Source: Acanthaster planci | Lineage: Eukaryota > Echinodermata > Asteroidea > Valvatida > Acanthasteridae | Direction of reading: 5' to 3' | NCBI RefSeq assembly: GCF_001949145.1 | Contig: NW_019091359.1 | Coordinates: 1,378,540-1,412,055 of the forward strand | DNA: 33,516 nt | Shown: positions 29,801 through 33,516 of the stretch, piece after piece | Numbering within the stretch: the stretch's first letter is position 1 | How the letters are laid out: each line of letters begins with the position of its first letter | The notes under the pieces: generated by a model | Databases searched by the model: none | What the model was told of the DNA's origin: nothing | Seen by the model: only the letters and a program-made list of their open reading frames with translations | Translations under genes and position numbers: made by a program

Positions 29801-32548
29801 GATGCCTTACATCAGGTACACCACATGCCAGATAGACTAATAATTATTTGGGATTATACAATCTTTTTAAACGATGTCATTCAGTTGCTTAGTTCATATG
29901 TACCTAAACTGTCAGGGAAATATAAACAGGTTTTCCCAACTTTCCAGACGGGTTTTCCTTTATTCAGAGTTTGCAATCAAGCCCTCACAAGTTAATAACA
30001 AGCCACTTTATTCAGCCCCAAAGTTGGTTGTTTGCTATGAAAATAAACGTTGGCAAAGAATTGGTTTCCCACACGTTCATGGAAGCAGTTAGCATAGCAG
30101 TGCTTTATAAACTATGAAGCAACGGAAAAACTGAATAATAAGTTTGATGTCTTTCTAACCCTAAAATGCCAACAGTAATAGGCAGCCCACTGTCATTTTT
30201 TTGTCCCTTAGTAATCAAGGCAATGTGACTAATTGATAAATCGTGACTGACTTCATTACAGCTGTGGTAGGGACTCAAACCTTCTTGCAAATTCTTAAGA
30301 TGTTATTATTCTATTTTGTTATATTTATATGCTTATGAATGCAATAAACTGTAGAGTGCTGGACAATATTGGATTGTACAGAATAACAGGAAGGGTGCTT
30401 AGAGGCCTTGCAGTGGTTTTTTGACGGGTTAGTGACAGTCCAGCCGAAGACTAATGGGTTAAGTTAAAATATGACTACAGCCCTTTATCCATGTGACAAA
30501 GTCAGTTTTAATTTTTTGTTTGTACAGGAATCATCAAGAATCTTTGCAGAAAAGGTATGTAAAGCAATATAGTGTACGAAATGTTTGGTGAACAGTTTTC
30601 TCTTGTCTCGCTGGTTTCCTTGGTAACCAGAAGTGACCAGGAAACAAAGTCCTTCATGTGGCCAGCATTTTTATCCGTTTCATCTTTGAGTAACACACAC
30701 AACTCCAAAGGTTTTAAAATTGGATTTTTAAACGCAGTCCGGATATAGAGCTTTAAAAAAGTTACTGTACATCGCTCATACAAGAATTGCAGTGGGCAGG
30801 ACAGAGTTAGACACTAAGAAAATTGAAGTTACTGAAGGGTTAACGCGCTCAGTCTCTGCGTAACATTACTGGTTCAAGACTGTAGTTACAGTCAATCACA
30901 TCATTGTAATTTGCCATGAGTTTGATTGGTTGTCACCCCTCGCATTGTCTCCTTAGGCGGAGGCAGTCAGCCGTCTGGAGGCAGCTGATGAGAGCCGCAA
31001 GGTGGTGCTAAGCCAGAGTGACCGACTCAAGACGGAACTCAATGCCCTCAAGGTAGCTCAAAGGTCAAGGGGTCCAGATTTTAGACTGAATGTGCACCCC
31101 CATCAAAATCCTCTGTTTCCTTTGCCATTGGAGACTTGTTATATTTACACTCTGTGGTTGAGCCAAGGTAAATTTTGTGAGAATGCTATTTTACATCAAC
31201 AAAAGTTAAATTCACTTCTCTTTGTAACCTAAGGGGCATTGTTGAGACCAAGATTGATCCGATATGTGTATTTTGTGACCTCATTTATTGAAGAACAATT
31301 AGAGATGCTGGTGATTTCTGGATTTCCAATTGAAGTTTAAGTTAATGGTGTATTTTTGGACAGTTTAAAAGTATTTTAGACATAATTTTGTGGAAATAAA
31401 AAATAAGACAACAGTTTAAAACTGTGACACACTACATAATTTTCACCAAATATCCACATCTGATATTATCAGAATGTTATAAAATTTGACTCCTTGCTAA
31501 AGGTTGAATTAGAGCGACAAAGGATGCGACACAGAGATGATCAGGGTATGCTGACCTCAGAGAATGAGGAACTCGCCAACAAGATAGAGGAACTCAAGAA
31601 TGAAATTGTAAGTGTGGATTTGGAAAGGCTTACGGGAGGCTTGGCAGTTGATTTGTGTTTTTAATTTCACCACTAAATGCTGGTATCAAAGAGAAGACTC
31701 TTTGTGGCGCAGCCTTTGCTTCTTGTATCTACTCTTTACAAGAACAAGACATTGTTCTTATAGACCGATCCGGTGACAAGACCCAGGAGCCATTACTGCG
31801 GTGTCCCCATGCGCGTGAACAAAGAGATGCAGATTGAATGCCTCCTCATCAGCCTATGGGAGTGCACTGCTAACCAAAATCACCTGCTTATCAAGCCTAG
31901 GAATGCGCGCCTGAGTGACGGAGACACCGCAGTAATGGCGTCATCGAATCGGTCAATAGGGACAGTGTCCCAGTGGCTGGAAATGACCTCTTGTACTGGT
32001 TCATTCGTGTTTGGGATGGGATCCACTGGGCACTTGTGACTCATTTTTGATTAAAATAATAGTCTTTGGGGGTATGCTGGATCTGTGCATCAACCCTGTT
32101 GAGTAACTTTCGTCCATCCAGTCCCTTTCTTGACGGTAAGGGGTACTTCTAGTCAAGGCAGAGAGCAGGTTACGTGGACAAGGTGAAATTGTTAATAAGT
32201 TGGCTGCTTGCTCCTTCACAGAGAGTCAGCGAGGAGGCCTTGGCACATGCAACCATGGCCTTCAACTCCCAGCTGATGGCCGTCAAAACCGAGAATGCTA
32301 TGCTGCACGGCTCTGTGGAGAAAGAGCTGAACAAGGCCGATAAGCTGCAGGCAAAGGTAGGGTTGGTTGTCGTCTGTCGAGACATTTAGAAAAAAAAAAG
32401 GTCGATTTAGTTCTCTCAGGAGTTTCGTTTCTTTAGTTTATATGAATCGTCTCCAATTGTTTGTCCAGCTTGAATCTGTTGACAGAAGGCTCCAGTCCAC
32501 ATCACAAGAACTGGAGAAGTCACAGCAAGCCAGGAGCGACCTAGAACG
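2689..32548 (+). CDS. ANKRD26: ANKRD26-like ankyrin-repeat and coiled-coil protein, 30 exons, 3' incomplete
   Basis: Joining 30 exons gives 1705 codons plus 2 nt with no internal stop, and every intron is GT-AG. Order: MKKIF N-terminus; degenerate ankyrin cap at 36-67; five 33-residue ankyrin repeats at 68-232; cap at 233-255 ending CSHLIDE; acidic disordered region at 256-685; charged E/K/R helix at about 686-1217; acidic linker at about 1218-1387; family coiled coil from 1388 on. The N-terminus, the ankyrin spacing and coiled-coil stretches such as LELRTAQNL and KTENAMLHGS resemble vertebrate ANKRD26 (LRTVRNNL, LTAENAMLN as I recall them). ANKRD26 sits at centriole distal appendages and recruits PIDD1 to activate the PIDDosome. 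That role here is inferred by orthology. Vertebrate paralogues (POTE, ANKRD30, CCDC144) derive from the same ancestor, so a single pre-duplication gene is the simplest reading. The final exons lie beyond 33516. Confidence 0.88.
2895..4160 (+). other. ANKRD26: Intron 1
   Basis: This intron is 1.27 kb and AT-rich, from donor GTAGGC to acceptor TTTCTTCAG. I see no gene or clear mobile element in it. Confidence 0.8.
4161..4275 (+). CDS. ANKRD26: ANKRD26-like exon 2 (ankyrin repeat 1, start of 2)
   Basis: The first base completes Arg69, followed by 38 codons. TALHLACAHGHKEVAAFLV is a textbook ankyrin helix pair and is very close to the first vertebrate ANKRD26 repeat. The exon ends ...LMK in phase 0 at donor GTACAT. 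Confidence 0.92.
4276..5137 (+). other. ANKRD26: Intron 2
   Basis: This intron is 0.86 kb. It holds scattered GTACATGTAC-type words (4276, 4958) and no recognisable gene or element. Confidence 0.8.
5138..5311 (+). CDS. ANKRD26: ANKRD26-like exon 3 (ankyrin repeats 2-3)
   Basis: These 58 codons are in phase 0 at both ends. They complete repeat 2 (LETLLRNKADPNLVDKD) and encode repeat 3 (GNTALHLGAHGGFVDVVLL). The acceptor is TGCACAG and the donor is GTGGGC. Confidence 0.92.
5312..5786 (+). other. ANKRD26: Intron 3
   Basis: This intron is 475 nt and ends with acceptor TTTCTTAG. Nothing else is recognised in it. Confidence 0.8.
5787..5893 (+). CDS. ANKRD26: ANKRD26-like exon 4 (ankyrin repeat 4)
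   Basis: The exon encodes NGSTPLHLCTEAKQDVMAEV and LLDNDADVNATN, ending with an Asn run and a split Arg codon (AG|G) at donor GTAAAT. The repeat is in the same 33-residue register as its neighbours. Confidence 0.9.
6034..6480. repeat. Left tandem-repeat array (CACCGAAAAA-like units)
   Basis: Dozens of units of roughly 9-11 nt alternate CACCGGAAAA, CACCCTAAA and CACCGAAAAA. A perfect 38 nt stretch at 6287-6324 recurs at 6355-6392, a 68 nt offset that shows higher-order duplication. Confidence 0.8.
8395..8567. repeat. Right tandem-repeat array, inverted relative to the left array
   Basis: Units GGTGTTTTCCGGTGTTTAGG repeat with variation. They are the reverse complement of the array at 6034-6480 and can pair with it in the pre-mRNA across a loop of about 1.9 kb. 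Confidence 0.8.
8881..9018 (+). CDS. ANKRD26: ANKRD26-like exon 5 (ankyrin repeat 5 and C-cap)
   Basis: The first base completes Arg201. TALMLACQSDQIGLVKLLLE is repeat 5, and GWTANDQAIMGGFHG starts a partial sixth repeat that caps the stack. The exon ends in phase 2 (GG|G) at donor GTACCG. Confidence 0.9.
9019..10290 (+). other. ANKRD26: Intron 5
   Basis: This intron is 1.27 kb. Its distal part (about 10008-10165) holds a degenerate cluster of GTACTCA/TACTCAC words, likely an old repeat. The GC-richer stretch at 9330-9560 encodes nothing I recognise. Confidence 0.75.
10008..10165. repeat. Degenerate GTACTCA repeat cluster
   Basis: TACTCA-type words recur about six times in 150 nt (TGCTACTCACACTC, ATGTACTCAG, AAGTACTCACAG, AAGTACTCATACTCACACTC). 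The family is unknown. Confidence 0.4.
10291..10442 (+). CDS. ANKRD26: ANKRD26-like exon 6 (end of ankyrin cap, Gly/Ser-rich linker)
   Basis: Residues 247-297 begin GCSHLIDEANSS, the end of the ankyrin stack, comparable to SSHQLISEY in human ANKRD26 as I recall it. They continue into a basic, Gly-rich low-complexity linker. The exon ends in phase 1 at donor GTAAGC. Confidence 0.85.
10667..10697 (+). CDS. ANKRD26: ANKRD26-like exon 7 (31 nt acidic exon)
   Basis: This exon encodes DDDEDDLSIGK between acceptor TCTCCAG and donor GTAAGT. The split codons on both sides (G|AT and AA|G) fit the neighbouring exons. Confidence 0.85.
10879..10951 (+). CDS. ANKRD26: ANKRD26-like exon 8 (acidic Trp motif 1)
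   Basis: It encodes DSFGDDSWAASASEVDEPVK with Trp316 in an acidic patch, followed by a PKPK run. It resembles the DDSW stretch after the ankyrin repeats of vertebrate ANKRD26. It ends in phase 0 at GTAAGG. Confidence 0.85.
11646..12182. other. Assembly gap (N run)
   Basis: There are 537 undetermined bases. Open frames that cross them are artefacts. Confidence 0.99.
12248..12302. mobile_element. Degraded copy of the TTAA-type palindromic MITE
   Basis: TTCATGCCGG (from 12248) and CCGGCATGAA (about 12285-12294) form a perfect 10 nt inverted repeat. The right side ends GAAGTGGTTAA (TTAA at 12299-12302). Read inverted, this end starts TTAACCACTTCATGCCGG and contains ATGCTGGGC, like the window-edge copy at 33465. 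The left end may be lost in the gap. Confidence 0.4.
12839..13171 (+). CDS. ANKRD26: ANKRD26-like exon 9 (Ser/Pro-rich disordered segment)
   Basis: These 111 codons (residues 333-443) are in phase 0 at both ends. The exon is rich in Ser, Ala, Pro and Thr with many S/T-P sites (YSPTK, VSTPGR, TPTPTP), suggesting a phosphorylated linker. Trp406 sits in VSPWDD. The acceptor is ATCTCAG at 12832-12838; an AG eight bases upstream (12830) would break the frame. Confidence 0.82.
13172..14484 (+). other. ANKRD26: Intron 9
   Basis: This intron is 1.3 kb. A GC-richer block (about 13490-13900) with short open frames on both strands may be an old inserted repeat, but no domain or terminal repeat could be recognised. 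Confidence 0.7.
14485..14556 (+). CDS. ANKRD26: ANKRD26-like exon 10 (acidic Trp motif 3)
   Basis: These 24 codons encode SGSEWDDDDVLGALEGTSP followed by QKVTN, with Trp448. The acceptor is TTATTTCAG, the donor is GTAAGT, and the exon is in phase 0 at both ends, so it could be skipped without shifting the frame. Confidence 0.85.
14745..14775 (+). CDS. ANKRD26: ANKRD26-like exon 11 (31 nt)
   Basis: It encodes KILEKKQPIL plus a split codon, between CATTGTCAG and GTAAGT. The fit rests on phase and splice sites, because the peptide itself is not distinctive. Confidence 0.75.
14776..15363 (+). other. ANKRD26: Intron 11
   Basis: This intron is 588 nt, from GTAAGT to TTTTTTCAG. Nothing is recognised in it. 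Confidence 0.75.
15364..15426 (+). CDS. ANKRD26: ANKRD26-like exon 12 (63 nt, symmetric)
   Basis: It encodes AKPNDRVEKRPLSSQDKQQR plus K. It is in phase 1 at both ends, so it is a candidate cassette exon. The donor is GTACAT. Confidence 0.78.
15427..15806 (+). other. ANKRD26: Intron 12
   Basis: This intron is 380 nt and AT-rich. Nothing is recognised in it. Confidence 0.75.
15807..15922 (+). CDS. ANKRD26: ANKRD26-like exon 13 (LGMSDMDDD segment)
   Basis: It encodes DVLNQLGMSDMDDDDDDSS and then a Lys/Ser-rich tail. The hydrophobic-plus-acidic pattern recalls the SALGLGQEEDIES stretch of human ANKRD26 as I recall it. It runs from phase 1 to phase 0 and the donor is GTACGT. Confidence 0.83.
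15923..17035 (+). other. ANKRD26: Intron 13
   Basis: This intron is 1.1 kb and ends GATGATTTTAG. I see no gene, repeat array or terminal inverted repeat in it. Confidence 0.75.
17036..17117 (+). CDS. ANKRD26: ANKRD26-like exon 14
   Basis: It encodes PNPIISVKDSPVVSKTAK followed by an acidic TEAEAEEDE run. It ends in phase 1 at donor GTGAGA. Confidence 0.8.
17118..17583 (+). other. ANKRD26: Intron 14
   Basis: This intron is 466 nt. Nothing is recognised in it. Confidence 0.75.
17584..17603 (+). CDS. ANKRD26: ANKRD26-like exon 15 (20 nt microexon, acidic Trp motif 4)
   Basis: It encodes ESDWDSD around Trp568, between AAACAG and a strong donor GTAAGT. Exon 14 ends in phase 1 and exon 16 begins in phase 0. 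This 20 nt piece bridges them exactly, and its WDSD peptide matches the motif in neighbouring exons. Confidence 0.8.
17604..18075 (+). other. ANKRD26: Intron 15
   Basis: This intron is 472 nt, from GTAAGT to GATTGCAG. Nothing is recognised in it. Confidence 0.75.
18076..18112 (+). CDS. ANKRD26: ANKRD26-like exon 16 (37 nt)
   Basis: It encodes DDLLPSHASNDK and ends in phase 1 at GTGAGA. It continues the acidic run of exon 15 as WDSDDD. Confidence 0.78.
18456..18741. mobile_element. hAT-type palindromic MITE with 8 bp target duplication
   Basis: This 286 bp segment begins CAAAGATCGTATAGTGCC and ends with the inverse of CAAAGATCGTATAGCGCC. It is flanked on both sides by the identical octamer GTGTCAAC (18448-18455 and 18742-18749). 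Further in, 28 nt at 18538-18565 pair with 18647-18674 at 27 of 28 positions, so the whole element can fold back. An 8 bp duplication with CA-start termini is typical of hAT elements. There is no coding capacity. The intact duplication suggests a fairly recent insertion. Confidence 0.85.
18850..19276. mobile_element. Tc1/mariner-type non-autonomous relic
   Basis: The left end (CAGTCATTTGCAAAAG then TTTAGGACCACC) matches the inverted right end (TGGTCATTGGCAAAAG then TTTAAGACCACCT). These are typical Tc1-like terminal sequences. A TA precedes the left end at 18848-18849, while the right-hand TA has decayed. The 0.43 kb body has no transposase frame. Confidence 0.72.
19477..19781 (+). CDS. ANKRD26: ANKRD26-like exon 17 (Pro-rich then acidic, Trp motifs 5-6)
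   Basis: Residues 584-685 begin DPPIIRPGDSG, continue Ser/Pro-rich with S/T-P sites (SPSGPP, SPRVE, PPTPTK), and end in EDDDDNWDSEAEDEEEESEW. Trp663 and Trp676 repeat the acidic Trp motif. The final basic EKARKVGRR leads into the charged helix. It runs from phase 1 to phase 0 and the donor is GTGAGT. Confidence 0.86.
20883..21072. mobile_element. piggyBac-type TTAA-flanked palindromic MITE
   Basis: TTAA occurs at both ends (20883-20886 and 21069-21072) around 182 bp. The ends are inverted relatives: left GCCCTTCGCTCCGGGA and right, inverted, CCCCATCACGCCGGGA (12 of 16). The right 52 nt match the inverted sequence at 33465-33516 at about 46 positions. A TTAA duplication with C-rich ends is the piggyBac hallmark. 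There is no coding capacity. Confidence 0.72.
22517..23250. other. Assembly gap (N run)
   Basis: There are 734 undetermined bases inside intron 17. Open frames that cross them are artefacts. Confidence 0.99.
24036..25864 (+). CDS. ANKRD26: ANKRD26-like exon 18 (1829 nt; long charged E/K/R helix)
   Basis: These 609 codons (residues 686-1294) follow acceptor TTTGTAAAG. Residues 686 to about 1217 are almost wholly Glu, Arg, Lys, Gln and Asp with few hydrophobics (RREQEEIERERQQREEEERE is typical), as in stable single alpha-helices of myosin-6, caldesmon and trichohyalin. From about 1060 on, Leu and Ile become more regular, so this part may form a true coiled coil. The last 75 residues are an acidic Gly/Asn/Gln linker. 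The exon ends in phase 2 at donor GTAGGA; reading past it meets a stop at 25866-25868. The open frame on the opposite strand (23969-25204) is a by-product of the purine-rich coding strand. Confidence 0.88.
25865..26258 (+). other. ANKRD26: Intron 18
   Basis: This intron is 394 nt with a C-rich tract near its start (about 25887-25900). Retaining it would end the protein at once with TAG at 25866. Confidence 0.75.
26259..26355 (+). CDS. ANKRD26: ANKRD26-like exon 19
   Basis: It encodes QNPQNPLHSTARSLRMTRST and then LINGNPPGLHSQ, a basic, polar linker. The first base completes a Gly codon, and the exon ends in phase 0 at GTAAAA. The acceptor CCTGGCAG is good. Confidence 0.8.
26356..26869 (+). 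other. ANKRD26: Intron 19
   Basis: This intron is about 0.5 kb and ends in two possible in-frame acceptors 12 nt apart. Nothing else is recognised in it. Confidence 0.7.
26870..27050 (+). CDS. ANKRD26: ANKRD26-like exon 20 (second acidic linker)
   Basis: It encodes AVLSEPDGLDSSSTDEDDDE and then a Ser/Pro/Asn-rich tail, ending in phase 1 at donor GTAAGC. An alternative acceptor at 26857 (CTAGCAG) would add PAWQ in frame. The AG at 26880 would give the wrong frame and a stop. Confidence 0.8.
27051..27789 (+). other. ANKRD26: Intron 20
   Basis: This intron is 0.74 kb. An open frame at 27412-27618 has no recognisable domain and lacks splice sites that fit the gene. Confidence 0.7.
27790..27922 (+). 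CDS. ANKRD26: ANKRD26-like exon 21 (start of family coiled coil)
   Basis: It encodes DPTAVLRLQGQLRDQRRIAD then REKGLRINAENHCKALEGDI, with heptad-spaced Leu and Ile residues. It runs from phase 1 to phase 2 and the donor is GTGAGT. Confidence 0.86.
28078..28158 (+). CDS. ANKRD26: ANKRD26-like exon 22
   Basis: It encodes RVDEANHSKAALEQHLLDLE and ARVRTLE, a coiled coil. The flanking split codons are AG|G and GA|A. The acceptor TTTTTCCAG and donor GTAAGT are both strong. Confidence 0.87.
28159..28770 (+). other. ANKRD26: Intron 22
   Basis: This intron is 612 nt. Nothing is recognised in it. Confidence 0.75.
28771..28869 (+). CDS. ANKRD26: ANKRD26-like exon 23
   Basis: It encodes HELSQELEKRHNAEVILDKT followed by KEQLLRKEEMYAL. 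The KTKEQLLRKEE pattern is typical of the ANKRD26/CCDC144 coiled coil. It is in phase 2 at both ends. Confidence 0.88.
28989..29073 (+). CDS. ANKRD26: ANKRD26-like exon 24 (family signature coiled coil)
   Basis: It encodes EIEAKQRAELGARNLNLELR and TAQNLVRQ. The LNLELRTAQNL stretch corresponds to the LDMELRTVRNNL signature of vertebrate ANKRD26 and its relatives. It is one of the strongest single-exon matches. It ends in phase 0 at GTATGT. Confidence 0.9.
29074..29701 (+). other. ANKRD26: Intron 24
   Basis: This intron is 628 nt. Nothing is recognised in it beyond short chance open frames. Confidence 0.75.
29702..29815 (+). CDS. ANKRD26: ANKRD26-like exon 25
   Basis: It encodes FEEERDELRSQLLHEKHARA and LQEELVQDQLHAQDALHQ. 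It aligns with the QERNDAQRQLSREQNAR block of vertebrate family members. These 38 codons are in phase 0 at both ends. Confidence 0.9.
29816..30527 (+). other. ANKRD26: Intron 25
   Basis: This intron is 712 nt and ends TTTGTACAG. A TTAA-containing stretch near 30450 is not convincing as an element. Confidence 0.7.
30528..30554 (+). CDS. ANKRD26: ANKRD26-like exon 26 (27 nt microexon)
   Basis: Nine codons, ESSRIFAEK, lie between TTTGTACAG and GTATGT, in phase 0 at both ends. Skipping it would keep the frame but shift the coiled-coil register by nine residues. Confidence 0.68.
30555..30956 (+). other. ANKRD26: Intron 26
   Basis: This intron is 402 nt and ends GTCTCCTTAG. Nothing is recognised in it. 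Confidence 0.75.
30957..31052 (+). CDS. ANKRD26: ANKRD26-like exon 27
   Basis: It encodes AEAVSRLEAADESRKVVLSQ and SDRLKTELNALK, a coiled coil. These 32 codons are in phase 0 at both ends. Confidence 0.86.
31053..31502 (+). other. ANKRD26: Intron 27
   Basis: This intron is 450 nt and AT-rich. Nothing is recognised in it. Confidence 0.75.
31503..31607 (+). CDS. ANKRD26: ANKRD26-like exon 28
   Basis: It encodes VELERQRMRHRDDQGMLTSE and NEELANKIEELKNEI. This corresponds to the KNSMLQEEIAMLRLEID region of vertebrate ANKRD26. It is in phase 0 at both ends with donor GTAAGT. Confidence 0.87.
31608..32221 (+). other. ANKRD26: Intron 28, carrying an inverted-repeat MITE
   Basis: This intron is 614 nt. 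About a third of it is the element at 31763-31954, and the rest shows nothing. Confidence 0.75.
31763..31954. mobile_element. Inverted-repeat MITE of unknown superfamily
   Basis: The left end GACCGATCCGGTGAC, then GCCATTACTGCGGTGTC (from 31790), matches the inverted right end GACCGATTCGATGAC plus the identical GCCATTACTGCGGTGTC. The left arm has an extra 11 nt (31779-31789). The length is about 190 bp with no coding capacity. The target duplication is unclear, so the superfamily is not assigned. Confidence 0.68.
32222..32356 (+). CDS. ANKRD26: ANKRD26-like exon 29
   Basis: It encodes RVSEEALAHATMAFNSQLMA, VKTENAMLHGSVEKELNKAD and KLQAK. VKTENAMLHGSVE matches LTAENAMLNSKLE of vertebrate ANKRD26 closely. 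These 45 codons are in phase 0 at both ends. Confidence 0.91.
32469..32548 (+). CDS. ANKRD26: ANKRD26-like exon 30 (last exon in window)
   Basis: It encodes LESVDRRLQSTSQELEKSQQ and ARSDLER, matching the VESYHSRLAAAIHDRDQSE region of the family. It ends in phase 2 (CG|) at donor GTGAGT, so more exons must follow beyond the window. Confidence 0.88.
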
Positions 32549-33516
32549 GTGAGTGTTGCTGCCCTTCTCACCACCGCCTGCTGAGAGTATGCACATTGGT
32601 AGTAGTGGTTGTCCTCAGATCCAACTGAGCAAATCATAGAAATAATATTTGTGAAAAGAAGCGCTCGCTCACAAGGCCATCGTATGTCTGCTGTGCTTAT
32701 TTTACCTTTAAATTTTGTTGCTAAAATGTGAAGTGTCTTTACAGAGATCAGACTTTGTCTTCAGTGTTATCGCACTTTATTAATGTCAGAAACTTTCAGT
32801 GTTTAACCAGAACATTGTGAATTTTTATACTAGGGTTTGTCTTTCACTGAGGTAGTTCCGAAGCATTGTGTGCCCTGTTCTTTGGGAAAATCTGTGAGAA
32901 CAAATCACACTTGACCTCGTTGAATTCAGTCCCACCGCCTAATGCGTCCTCTGTACTCGCTTTCTCTCAACAAAAAAATTCTTAAAAACCTTAGCTACAC
33001 TGGTGAAAAAATTTGTGATACTTGTTGTTGTGGTCTGCAGCTTTTTGCTTATGAGAAAGGACATGTTACTCTAAAGGCAAATGTATGGTTTTAAGCACAC
33101 AGTGGACTCACTCAAAATGTGTGCGGGCGTGACATACATAGTGTGGACCTCTGCACAAAGGAAGTCCACATAATGTAGGGTACGATGGCGTTGCGTGGAC
33201 TTGCACGCGTCCACAGAATGTTTTCCCCTCTCTGAAAAACAATTTCAGAGGCATTTTGGGGTCAAGGTTATCTGTGGCAAAATGAAGAGGAACAGTCCAG
33301 GAAATCATCATCAAAAATCCAGCTTGAAGGAGTTATCCTAGTGGGAGAAAAAGGAGCATTTACCTTAACCACAGGAGAACAAAGGAATGTCCACACTTCG
33401 TAGGTAAAACAAGAGTGCGTGAACAAGAGTGTGCGTGCGTAGCTTCTGTAAACTGTCCTCTCACTTAACCCCTTCATGGCGGAATTCTTTTGACCGCGAC
33501 TGCTGGGCTGTGGTTT
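32549..33516 (+). other. ANKRD26: Intron 30 (runs off the window)
   Basis: No acceptable phase-compatible exon was found in these 968 nt. Paired GTGGAC/GTCCAC words occur at 33130-33215, and a truncated TTAA-type element lies at the right edge. Confidence 0.65.
33465..33516. mobile_element. TTAA-type MITE, truncated by the window edge
   Basis: TTAACCCCTTCATGGCGG at 33465 continues to the edge and matches the inverted right end of the element at 20883-21072 at about 46 of 52 positions. Only one end is visible. Confidence 0.65.

Noticed and set aside
30391-30860. TTAA words at about 30450 and 30840 as ends of another TTAA element
   Set aside because: Both end-like stretches face the same way and do not match each other as inverted repeats, and a coding exon (30528-30554) lies between them.
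33001-33071. Possible exon 31 after GGTCTGCAG (33041)
   Set aside because: In the required phase it reads RFLLMRKDMLL then a stop, with no good donor and no coiled-coil resemblance.

Overview
This window is eukaryotic genomic DNA from an animal draft assembly. It has split genes with GT-AG introns, two runs of N (11646-12182 and 22517-23250) and several small DNA-transposon relics. The gene content and the many ACATGTAC-type words suggest an invertebrate deuterostome, most likely an echinoderm. That placement is inference only.

Layout. (1) 130-405, minus strand: the first coding exon of a nitrilase-family gene resembling NIT1, with a likely mitochondrial leader; the rest of the gene lies left of the window. 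(2) 406-2688: a 2.3 kb intergenic region between two divergent genes, holding a palindromic YY1-like site and a short uORF that overlaps the next start codon. (3) 2689-32548, plus strand: one large gene that I read as an ANKRD26 orthologue. I placed 30 coding exons totalling 5117 nt (1705 codons plus 2 nt). Every junction is GT-AG and the frame stays open across all 29 joins, which is the main internal check on the model. No stop is reached, so the 3' end lies outside the window.

Predicted protein order: a short basic N-terminus starting MKKIF as in vertebrate ANKRD26; ankyrin repeats (five full 33-residue repeats at 68-232, with degenerate caps before and after); a long acidic, Ser/Pro-rich disordered region (about 256-685) carrying six isolated acidic Trp motifs; a roughly 530-residue extremely charged E/K/R helix encoded by one 1829 nt exon; a second acidic linker; then the family coiled coil, which resembles the vertebrate ANKRD26/CCDC144 coiled coil. 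Vertebrate ANKRD26 is a centrosomal distal-appendage protein that recruits PIDD1. The charged helix is the most striking departure from the vertebrate proteins as I know them.

The introns hold the mobile DNA. There is a candidate foldback element in intron 4, with inverted arms made of about 10 nt tandem repeats and a 9 bp flanking repeat. Intron 16 holds a hAT-type MITE with a perfect 8 bp duplication and, next to it, a Tc1/mariner-type relic. A TTAA-flanked piggyBac-type palindrome lies in intron 17, with related copies in intron 8 and at the right edge of the window. Intron 28 holds another inverted-repeat MITE. I found no intact transposase, RNA gene or CRISPR array.
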